This document shows, piece by piece, positions 1-8,500 of a stretch of 10,289 nt of DNA. Numbering within the stretch: the stretch's first letter is position 1; every line of letters begins with the position of its first letter. Origin of the DNA: Physocladia obscura (lineage: Eukaryota > Chytridiomycota > Chytridiomycetes > Chytridiales > Chytriomycetaceae); the NCBI GenBank assembly GCA_027596945.1, contig JADGJH010000931.1, positions 2,799 to 13,087 on the forward strand, given 5' to 3'. Both the position numbers and the translations under genes were made by a program. Under the pieces are notes generated by a model. It was not told where the DNA came from. It saw only the letters and a list, made by a program, of their open reading frames with translations, and did not search any database.

Positions 1-1
1 G

Positions 2-2549
2 TCTCAGTTCAAAAAAATTTTCTTGGTCGTCAGGAATCAGATTTCAAATTTCTATGACTCGGTTGTTGCTCGTATCAAACATTTTGCCAAAGAAAATATT
101 CCGGCTGATAAACTTCCGTTATTTCAAGAATTTGCGAATGGTTTGTTAAAGCGGGCGACAAGTGAGAAAAAAAGTATGGTTCAACAGTTGCAACAATCGT
201 TTGCGAATAGCAACAATCTCGATTCGTTAGCGTTGAATGCAGTTTTACATAGCATGTATGAAAATGTAGGCAAATGGGAATCGGACTTTTCAGTATTGGC
301 GCGAAGCTTCTTTACCATCGATCTTACAAAGGAAAATAGCCGCCGGCTTAGAAATACTGTCACTGCTATCAGCTCCAGAACTGCAACGATAATTCCAAGC
401 GGGAGTTTAACTCGAGATTTGGACAAAACCTATGTACCACTAGGATCGTCACCAACACCATCCGAAGGCCAAATTATCAGCAATGCTGTGTTATCACAGT
501 CGCCACGGCTTGATCCAGAAATAATGCCCCTGTATAACTACAGCAACAATTTTGGCAGTGGCGATGATATCACACCGCCAGTCAAAAATGATGTTGGATC
601 ACATTCAACATCGCTTGATTTGACCCAATTCGGCTTCACAAACCCAAACAGCAGCAACAACAGCGAAAATGGCGATGTTTTCCACGACCTGCACGAAGAA
701 GACGAAGAAGGACCGTCCGCACCTGTCTCGCATGAAAGAGTAATTCAAACCTCCAAGTACCTTCTTGACGATGAACCAGGAAATGGAGATACCACCACCA
801 CGACCACTTCTGGTAACGGAGGCAGCGTAACTGTGGCTGTGGGACCGCCGATGTCTCCGACTTTTTCAATGGCTGCGAAGTGGCGACTTGAGCTTATCGA
901 CGACGATGATGACGGAGCAGGCGGGAAGAGCAGTAACATTGTGAGCATTTCTACATCACAAAATGAGTTGAATGAAGGGACGGAAAAGGCTTCAACTTCG
1001 TCACTGGTGTTTCCGAATCCGGTACTGGTGCCGAGTGGAGAAAGGGCGTCGATTTTGAAGACAATTGCGGCGCTTTGGTCTGGCAGTTTTGCGACTTTAC
1101 CTCCATTAGAATATCCACTGTATGTTGCTTTATTTGGTGGTTATTGTTAATTTGCGTTGACTGATTTCCCTTTTTCTTGTTCGTTTTTAATTTAGGAATG
1201 CATCAGAGCATTTGTTTCAAGATTCTCCTGTCATTGTCCGAGAAGATGAACCAAGCTCTATAATTGCATTTACATTGAGGTAGAGAAATTATACAAAGAA
1301 AGAATTTTATCCAAACCTGATAATCTTTCGTTCCAGCTCAACAAAGTATTTAACAATGCTGAGATTCTGGCAACAGAATCCATCACAGCAGCAAAACACG
1401 ACCGAATCAACGGCTCCGGAAACCGGAAAAGAGGATTCAATGGCCACTGGAATACCCGAGAAATCAGAACCTCCTTTACCCGGATTTGACATTGAAGAAA
1501 AACTCAACAGTGGAAAGAGCCATCACATAAAATTTGAATTTTGGGATGGAACAACGAAACTAGATTGTAAAGCCTTTTATGCAGAACAATTTGACGCGTT
1601 GCGTCGCAATTGTGGCTTTGAGGAAGGTTATTTGCATTCGTTATCGAGATGTATAAAATGGGAGGCGTCTGGTGGGAAATCGCGATCTGCATTTTTGAAG
1701 ACCCGGGACGATCGGCTTATTTTGAAGCAATTGTCGCGCCAGGAAATGGAGGCTTTACTTAAATTTGCTCCGTTTTATTTCACATACGTTTCTGAGTCGT
1801 TTTTTCATAAGGTTTAAAAGCTTTTTTTCTCTGTACTACGTTTACTAAACATAATAAATTTAGCTTCCAACTGTGTTGGCGAAAACGTTCGGTTTTTATA
1901 GGATTGGGTACAAAAATCCAACAACAAACAAGTCGCTCAAAATGGACGTTCTTGTAATGGAAAATCTCTTTTGGGAAAGAAATATCACAAGGGTAATTGT
2001 TTGTTTTTTAAAAATTAGATTCTTAATCTTGTTAATTTATAGATATTCGATTTGAAAGGATCCATGAGAAACCGTCATGTCCAATCAACAGGAAACCAGA
2101 AGCAAGTGCTTCTGGACGAAAACTTGATTGAATTTCTGATTCAATCTCCACTATTTATTCGCGAATACTCAAAAAGAATACTTCGGGCATCTGTTTGGAA
2201 TGACACGCTGTTCTTGGCGAAAATGAATGTCATGGACTATTCGTTGTTGGTGGGTATTGATGAAGAAAAGAATGAGCTGGTTGTTGGTATTGTCGGTAGG
2301 TTTATTTTCTTATATTATCAATGTGTGTTGCGCTCAAATAAGAAAAAAATAACAGACTATATGCGAACATTTACATGGGATAAGAAGTTGGAGAGTTGGG
2401 TGAAGGAAACCGGCATTCTTGGTGGAGGCACTGCACAGCCGACAATCCTGTCTCCCCGTCAATATAAAAATCGGTTTCGAGAATCAATGGATCGATATTT
2501 TCTGACTGTGACTTCATTCTTGGAAAATGTAACTCCAGCATCGGGTTGA
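2..2549 (+). CDS. FAB1: 1-phosphatidylinositol-3-phosphate 5-kinase (Fab1/PIKfyve), C-terminal part, 5' end outside window
   Basis: Phosphorylates PI3P to PI(3,5)P2 on vacuole and endolysosome membranes. Proposed exons are 2-1119, 1196-1279, 1337-1811, 1864-1992, 2043-2295 and 2356-2549, giving 750 residues and a TGA stop. The first exon is open to the window edge, but it could instead begin at 34 after a CAG acceptor. It encodes a low-complexity linker and then the pre-kinase segment. Exon 2 carries the Fab1 hallmark [16 protein letters not shown], completed across intron 2. The kinase domain shows a glycine loop GGKSRSAF (from 1671), the ATP lysine in LILKQ (1725-1727), [17 protein letters not shown], the catalytic Asp in MDYSLLVG (2235-2237), the metal-binding Asp of GIVD split by intron 5, and the activation loop TFTWDKKLE with TGILGG. 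VREDEP and GGKS separate it from type I/II PIP kinases. The N-terminal FYVE and CCT-like regions would lie upstream. No AATAAA follows the stop. Confidence 0.93.
640..950 (+). repeat. Low-complexity coding linker in Fab1 (Asn/Ser, Thr and Asp runs)
   Basis: This part of the first Fab1 exon encodes biased sequence: an NSSNNSEN stretch near 645, an acidic HEEDEEG patch near 690, six Thr in a row from an ACC/ACG/ACT codon run near 790, and a run of five Asp near 900. It is likely a disordered linker between the central region and the kinase domain. The synonymous codon mix suggests a selected or aged tract rather than a fresh microsatellite. Confidence 0.6.
2296..2355 (+). other. Fab1 intron 5 (60 nt, phase 1, no in-frame stop)
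   Basis: The donor is GTAGGT and the acceptor AACAG. Splicing joins G (2295) to AC (2356-2357) to make the Asp codon of [12 protein letters not shown], the metal-binding Asp of PIP kinases. The intron is 60 nt and open in frame, so retention would keep the reading frame and insert 20 residues between GIV and D. The family alignment places no residues there, which supports its removal. Confidence 0.9.
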
Positions 2550-2596
2550 ATTTTTTGGTGTTTGATTTTGCAAAAAATTTGTTCAAAGAGTAGAGA

Positions 2597-3543
2597 ATGT
2601 CACTCACACCAGATTACTGCCCTGTCTATGCACCGTTCTTTGGTGTCATGGGCTGTACATCCGCGATAGTTTTTAGTTGTACGTTTATCTGCATTTTGCC
2701 GCTATGATTGTTTTTTTTGTTATTGTTTTTTGTTACTCAGCCGTTGGTTTGTTGTAGGCTTTGGCGCTGCGTACGGCACGGCTAAATCGGGCGTTGGTAT
2801 TTCTGCGATGGGTGTTATGCGTCCTGAACAAGTCATGAAGAACATTGTCCCAGTTGTTATGGTAATAATTCAAATAGATCTGTTGTATTGTCAAACAACG
2901 ACGTATATCTAAATAGCAGCGCGCCTTTTTTTGTTTAAAAATAGGCCGGTATTATTGGTATCTATGGACTCGTTGTTTCCGTCCTCGTGAGTGGGAACTG
3001 TGAGTTACTCTTTTTCTTTTACCGAAAGTGTTGATCTCTAAAAAGAGTATCATGGAAATATCGATCCAATCTGTCACAAAAAATATTATACTCAAAGTGA
3101 GCTCCCGGATGACCCTTTTCGCGGCATTTATTCAGTTGGGAGCAGGGCTTAGTGTTGGATTAAGTGGTCTGGCAGCTGGATTTGCTGTCGGAGTTGTTGG
3201 AGATGCCGGTGTTCGCGGAACGGCCCAACAACCTCGCTTGTATGTTGGTACGTGTAAATACTTCATTCGAGTCTTTTTTTCTTTTGTGATGTTATTAAAT
3301 GTATGTGGTTAGGAATGATTTTGATTCTGATTTTTGCCGAAGTATTGGGTTTGTATGGTCTGATTGGTGAGTTTCATGCCATTGTTTGGAAAATACTCAG
3401 GGATTCACTATTACTTTTTTGATATTCTAGTTGCGTTGATTTTGAATACGAAAGCCTCAGCCGGTATAATAATTTTTTCTGTCGTTGAAAATACGCACTG
3501 AATCTTTGATGATTATTTCACAGGTGGTGCTTGTTCTGTTTGA
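2597..3543 (+). CDS. VMA3: V-type H+-ATPase subunit c (16-kDa proteolipid)
   Basis: Builds the Vo c-ring that carries protons across vacuolar and endosomal membranes. Proposed exons are 2597-2678, 2758-2861, 2945-2999, 3098-3247, 3313-3366, 3431-3463 and 3524-3543, about 165 aa; yeast Vma3 has 160. Four hydrophobic helices are visible. The N-terminus is [16 protein letters not shown], followed by [66 protein letters not shown] and [14 protein letters not shown]. The proton-carrying Glu is about residue 140 (GAA 3339-3341). The ATG has A at -3. Intron 3 (3000-3097) uses an unusual CAAAG acceptor, but it is the one that restores [13 protein letters not shown]. The last splice (3464-3523) is uncertain: without it the protein ends at TGA 3499-3501 with about 171 aa. 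A close paralogue (c' or c'') is possible, but the length and four-helix layout favour c. Confidence 0.92.
3464..3523 (+). other. Probable last intron of the V-ATPase c gene (60 nt)
   Basis: The donor is GTATAA and the acceptor TTTCACAG, phase 1. Splicing gives the tail KASAGGACSV and a TGA at 3541-3543. Reading through gives KASAGIIIF and a TGA at 3499-3501. The same GTATAA donor is used by intron 5 of the Arp4 gene, where homology makes it certain, so splicing is preferred here but not proven. Confidence 0.6.
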
Positions 3544-3636
3544 GGTACATTTGTCGTAATCTTCTGGCATTGTTAAATCAGTCGCACGCATTTTTCACCT
3601 TCGTCTGCAGCCACAGTTCTCTATAAGAATTGGATA

Positions 3637-3642
3637 AATAAA
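3637..3642 (+). terminator. AATAAA poly(A) signal, V-ATPase c gene
   Basis: A canonical AATAAA lies about 95 bp after the proposed V-ATPase stop and 35 bp before the Arp4 start codon, in an A/T-rich stretch. It is the only such motif in this 134-bp gap. Its position means the V-ATPase 3' end and the Arp4 5' leader nearly touch or overlap. Confidence 0.55.
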
Positions 3643-3677
3643 ATATTTTTGAAAAAGAAAAAACGAATATTTTAGTG

Positions 3678-5325
3678 ATGGCTTTTGGAGGAGGTTGTTT
3701 ATTTGCTATCAACATCTAAGAAGCTCATCAAGTTTAAAAAATACAGACGACGTTGGCGCAGTTGTTCTCGATGTTGGATCGGCGACCGTTAAAGCCGGAT
3801 TCGCGGGTGACGACAGCCCACGAGCTGTTTTCCCTTCTGCTGTTGGATACATTCCCAAAGATCCTTCAAAGACTTATGTTGGCGAATCGGAAATCTATGT
3901 GTGGAGAGAAGATGTTGAAATCAAGAATCCTGTTGTGAACGGAGCGAGTGAGTTTTTTTTTACTTGTCAATATCAACCAACTCAAAACCTTACTGCAGTC
4001 ACGGATTGGCAGACTCTCGAATTAATCTGGGATTATGCTCTCAAACAAAGGCTGGCCATCGATTCTACAAGTGAACATCCATTACTCGTGACTGAAGCTG
4101 CATGGGCCAATCGTGACTCTCGTGAAAAACTCATTGAAATAGCCTTCGAAAAGTACAATGTTCCGGCGTTCTATATTGCAAAGTCACCTGTTCTTTCTGC
4201 GTAAGTTCGACAAGATTCTGTTCACAGACATATATATATTTTGTTTATTTTATTTTTGTGTTCAAAACAGATTTTCTGCTGGTCGACCATCAGCTTTGGT
4301 TATCGATTCTGGCGCAGAATCCACTTCAGTCGTTCCAGTTGTGGATGGTTTCGTTTTGAAGAAAGGTGCGTAAGGTTTCAAAAACAATAAAATAAAAAAC
4401 ACAGTTCCTAAACAAAACAGACCAGCTATTCAAAAAAACTCTGTTGCTGGAAACGCTGTTTCGAATTTCGCAAAGAATTTGCTCGAATCAAACAAAATCA
4501 ATGTTGTTCCGCACTATAATGTCAGAACAAAGCTGCCAGTCAGTGCAGGACAAATACCATCTCCAGATATTTTATTGAATCGTAAAGCGACACAGTCATT
4601 TCATAATTTTGCGGCGCAACGCGTCTTGGATGAATTCAAAGAAACTGTTTTGCAAGTTTCAGAATTCAATTTCAATCCTGGGTATAAGGCTTTTTGATTT
4701 GGCTTCTAGTTTAACATTGTTTTTTTTTCATTTTTTTTTTTTTTGTATAGTTATCTGCAAAACAGAGCCCTGAAAGCATTTGAATTTCCCGATGGATATA
4801 ATAATTCATTTGGGATGGAACGTTTCCGACTACCAGAGATTGTGTTTAATCCGACTGTGGTGAGTATATTTTCATGTGGTTTGTACGCTTAAAGATTTCC
4901 TGACTTTTTTTTTTTCCAGAGCCCTCAATATGCTGATGGCTCAGTTCCTGGTCTACAACAACTTGTGCAAGCATCTCTCAATTCATGTGATCCTGAATTA
5001 CGTGCAACATTGTTTTCAAATGTTGTTATTACTGGCGGAAATTCTTTGATTCCTGGCTTTGCTGAACGTTTGAATAATACTCTTTCTCAGAATATGGGTG
5101 TTCGTATTTTTAATTTTATTTTGAAAAGTAACATTTCTTTTTGTTCTTTCCCTATTAAATCAGTTCAAACACCGAATTCATGCTGCTGGATCATCAGCTG
5201 AGAGAAAATACGCTGCGTGGACTGGAGGATCAATTTTGGCCTCTCTTGGCAACTTTCATCAGATGTGGATATCCAAAGCTGAATATGAGGAGAAGGGTTC
5301 ATCAGTCGAAAAGCGCCTTCCATAA
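3678..5325 (+). CDS. ARP4: Actin-related protein 4 (Arp4/BAF53/ACTL6 family)
   Basis: Nuclear actin-fold protein; the family serves in SWI/SNF, INO80, SWR1 and NuA4 chromatin complexes with actin. Proposed exons are 3678-3693, 3747-3947, 3999-4200, 4271-4365, 4426-4681, 4751-4859, 4920-5099 and 5164-5325, giving about 406 aa; human ACTL6A has 429. The N-terminus [20 protein letters not shown] is the first phosphate loop. [19 protein letters not shown] is the second, and [17 protein letters not shown] is the adenosine-side motif. [20 protein letters not shown] and the C-terminal WISKAEYEE with a VEKRLP end are Arp4 signatures and exclude conventional actin. The five-codon first exon (MAFGG) is placed by frame and a good start context (G at -3 and +4). 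Introns 1 and 7 use GTTGTT and GTTCGT donors. The exon 7/8 junction ([12 protein letters not shown]) is the least certain join. Confidence 0.92.
3948..3998 (+). other. Arp4 intron 2 (51 nt, phase 1, no in-frame stop)
   Basis: The donor is GTGAGT and the acceptor CTGCAG. Removal joins VVNGA to ITDWQTLE, which matches the conserved family run G-x-(I/V)-x-DW. The 51 nt are open in frame, so retention would add 17 residues without a stop, in subdomain 1 of the actin fold. Confidence 0.88.
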
Positions 5326-5373
5326 CGATATTTTTTACGCTCGCAGCAATTTTGTTAGCACGTGAAACGGGGT

Positions 5374-5381
5374 TATAAATA
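5374..5381 (+). promoter_or_regulatory. TATA-like box upstream of the ABC transporter gene
   Basis: TATAAATA lies 126 bp before the ATG chosen for the ABC gene, in the only gap that can hold its core promoter. It shares bases with the Arp4 AATAAA, so the match may be a by-product of that signal. No other promoter motif was recognised in 5326-5507. Confidence 0.3.
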
Positions 5382-5383
5382 AA
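5378..5383 (+). terminator. AATAAA poly(A) signal, Arp4 gene
   Basis: The canonical hexamer lies 52 bp after the Arp4 stop codon. It overlaps a TATAAATA match at 5374-5381, so the same bases could serve transcript ending for Arp4 and core promoter function for the ABC gene downstream. Confidence 0.6.
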
Positions 5384-5507
5384 GATTATGTATCACGGAA
5401 TTGTATGGTTGCATCTTCGGCGAACATGGAATTTGATCAAAATTTCAATATTTAATATTCAGAAAAACCTGAAAAAAAAAACCATTTAGGATTGGCAAGT
5501 AGTGGTA

Positions 5508-8500
5508 ATGTATCGAATAATAATTCCACTTTACGCGTGGATGCTGGCGGCATGGTTGACGGAGGTGCAAGAAGTTTTACAAGGAGCCGAGCAACAAACC
5601 GGAATTTGGTTGGCCTGTATGTTTCTGCAACTACTGTTTATTGTCATCACCAAAATTCGCGAGCCGAACAGCGGCGTGGTTGATACATATATTGTTACCG
5701 AAGAACTTGAAATCTCGAATGAAACTACAGCACTTCTTGGCGAAAGGCGAATTGAAACACGAAAGCCACTGGCCACATTGAACTTATTCCTTCTACCAGC
5801 AGCGGCTGTTCATGCTGAGCTGTTGCGACGCGATTGGTTAATTAGAACGGATGCATCGATCAAACAGCTCATATTTGATGGCACTGTTGTTTTTCTTGCA
5901 ACATTGTTGTGCTTTCGCTTGCGACAACTTTCAAAGTTTGGGGTTCTCACAGTTATTTCCAGTATCACCCTACTTCTGGCCCTGTCATTATCGGTATTTA
6001 TCGCGTTTTCAAAGATCTTTGATTCGAAAAACTTGTTTTCGCGCCTCGTTCCATTTGTCAATGCTCTCGCCTTTTTGAGCATAACACGGATTTTTGCCAT
6101 CCGCGACAACTATACACACATTTTTTCACAACGCAACGCATCGCCTTACGACAAGGCAAACATATTTGCGTACTATACGTTCTGGTGGATCAAGCCTACT
6201 TTGGATGCAGCAAATGCTAGCAAATCTTTGAAACTTACCCAAATTCCAACACTTGCCTCAGCTGATGAACCAATGAGTCTAAACAAACTATTTAAGAGCT
6301 GGTGGGAGAAAAACGAGTCAAAAATCACGCCATTCAAGCTATTGTTAGGAACTGGATTTATCATACAACGTCGAGTCTTTTTAACATCTTTCTTAAATGG
6401 AACAGTGTTTTTGAGTTGCATGTTCATCGATCCAATTTTGCTCAAAGAGCTGCTTTCTCGCAGAGAATCATTTTATACTTCTCTTGCGTTGGTTACCGGG
6501 TTAGCGGTCAGCATGTTTGTCCGGGTGTCTTGTATGGAAGTTTGTTTGTAAGAAACGCTTTTGCTATAAAAAAAATATAAATTGATTTTAATGCCAGTTT
6601 CGAATCGAGTCGCGTTTCCAATAATATTCGAACGGCACTTGTTCAGGCAATTTTTAGAACGACAATCAATACTTCAGTTGCAAAAAATCGAAACGCTGGT
6701 GGTATGCTCACAAATTTAATCGCAACTGATACCGAAAAGCTTGGTGGATTCACGTGGGGAATTTTTGCCCTGTCTCAATGGACGTTTTCTGTTTTTTCTT
6801 TGCCGTTTGTAATTTATTTATTGCATGATTTGGTTGGGAACGGCGCATATATTGGAGTTGGTATACTTATTGCAAGTACCTACTTTGGAAAATTCGTCAG
6901 CTCAATTTTGGCGGTCTCACAAAGGAAACTACAAGAATGCCGAGATGTCAGATCAAAAATCATGAAGCAAGTGATTCGATCGTTCAAAGTAACGAAACTC
7001 GAGGGTCTCGAAGAAATGTGGGATTTGAAATTACGAGAAGCTCGATCAAAGGAATTGACCCAGTTGAGGATTGTTCAATATCTTAGTGCGTTTAACAGCT
7101 TAATAGCTGCTCTTTTTGGTCTTGCGATTCCGCTTTCGATGTTTTCTTGGGTTGTTTTGGTTGATGGACAAGAACTTGATGCGGCGACGGCTTTTTCGGC
7201 TTTGGCGTGGATCTCACAAATGCAGTGGTCAATTTCGATGTTGCCGTTTCTCTTCAATGCGTGGTCGTCGTTGGCTCCATCATTAGAACGAATTGCCACA
7301 TATCTCAAAACCTCCAATCAACCGCAACCAGAGACTTTAAATCTGTCATGCCAAAATCTTGAACATAAAGAAGGAGAAATTCACTTAAACTGTGTTTCAA
7401 AAGGTTTAAATGTTTCTTTGGCAATTGATGCGGGTGAATTAGTTGTTATCATTGGGATCTGTGGATCGGGCAAGAGTCGTCTGCTGTCATCAATTGTGAC
7501 CCCTGAAAGCACTGACATCAGCTGCGTACACGGAAATACTGCACTGGTTTTACAGGCTCCATTTCTCCTGAATGGGACTGTGAAAGAGAATATTTTGTTC
7601 GGATTGCCTTATGACGGTACCAAATTGAACGAAGTGCTTGAACAGACAGATTTGATTGCTGATTTATCGAGCTTTCCAATGGGAGTTATGACTTTGGTGG
7701 GTCCAAGCGGCGTTCAACTTTCTGGTGGTCAAAAATGTAAGGAATTTATTCATTTTTTTCTTCTGAATTTTGCGTTCCAATAAACAAACAAAAAAAAGCA
7801 AGGGTTTGCTTAGCACGAGCATTATATTCCAATGCAGATTGTTTTTTACTGGATGACATTTTATCCGCTGTTGATCGAACCACAGGAAACCGCATTTGGA
7901 ATAATATCATAACAAAATTGAAGGCAAATGGAAAAACAGTTGTCTTAATAACTCACCAACTGCACTTTCTTTCGAGATCCGAAGTTGACCGTGTTGTTTT
8001 GATGGATAATGGTAGAGTTCGTGCTTCCGGCAAGTTTGCAGATTTATCACACGACAAGCACGTACAAAAATGCATCGAATTTCTGTTTCAGGAAGATTCA
8101 ACTTCAGAAGCGATGATTTCGAGCAGTAATTATCGTGGAAGCAATGGATCGCAGATAGAAAAGAAACTAGAAGAGCCGATACTCGCTCTTCATGAAATCC
8201 GAAATTTTTTGGGTCCATTAATGGCTTCTCTTCAAGGGAAATTAATTACCGAAAATTTGATTCGCGATCAGGTGCTTGCACACTTTCAAAATCCAGCAAA
8301 TGACGATGATTCGATGGTGGAAGTTAGTCAGAAGGGCGCCGTCAGTTTGTCTGATTTTCGATTCTACTTGCGCCATTTTGGTTCTTTATTTGGATCTATT
8401 GGGGCTTTGATATTAGTTTCATTTTTTTCAACTACTGTTGGAATGTTTTCAACAGTATGGATTTCAATTTGGACAGATGCAAAATCTGGGGAAAGTGGTG

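Noticed and set aside
181..426. Minus-strand open frame of 81 codons opposite Fab1
   Set aside because: It overlaps a Fab1 coding exon and shows no independent motif, so chance is the best explanation.
790..815. ACC-type trinucleotide run as a possible microsatellite
   Set aside because: Only about six codons long and mixed in its third base. It encodes a Thr run within a low-complexity linker and is not a notable repeat.
1120..1150. Fab1 ending at TAA 1148-1150 as a truncated protein or pseudogene
   Set aside because: A GTATGT donor at 1120 removes this stop and joins in frame to the VREDEP exon, so the stop is intronic and the gene appears intact.
4720..4746. Long T-run as a possible terminator or assembly artefact
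   Set aside because: It lies in Arp4 intron 5 directly before the GTATAG acceptor and acts naturally as a polypyrimidine tract. Exact T count may still be subject to sequencing error.
5810..6109. Minus-strand open frame of 99 codons
   Set aside because: It lies wholly opposite the TMD0 coding sequence of the ABC gene, has no recognisable motif, and is Arg/Lys-rich as expected from antisense of hydrophobic codons.
6302..6580. A plus-strand open frame in a second frame over the ABC gene, with a TMD-like stretch (SGQHVCPGVLYGSLF)
   Set aside because: The main frame across the same bases (LALVTGLAVSMFVRV...) joins in frame through the GTAAGA...CCAG intron to FESSRVSNNIRTALVQAIF, as expected for an ABCC helix. 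The second frame would need a frameshift to connect.
7907..8218. Minus-strand open frame of 103 codons
   Set aside because: Antisense to NBD1 and the linker of the ABC gene. No family motif was seen and no start or splice context supports it.
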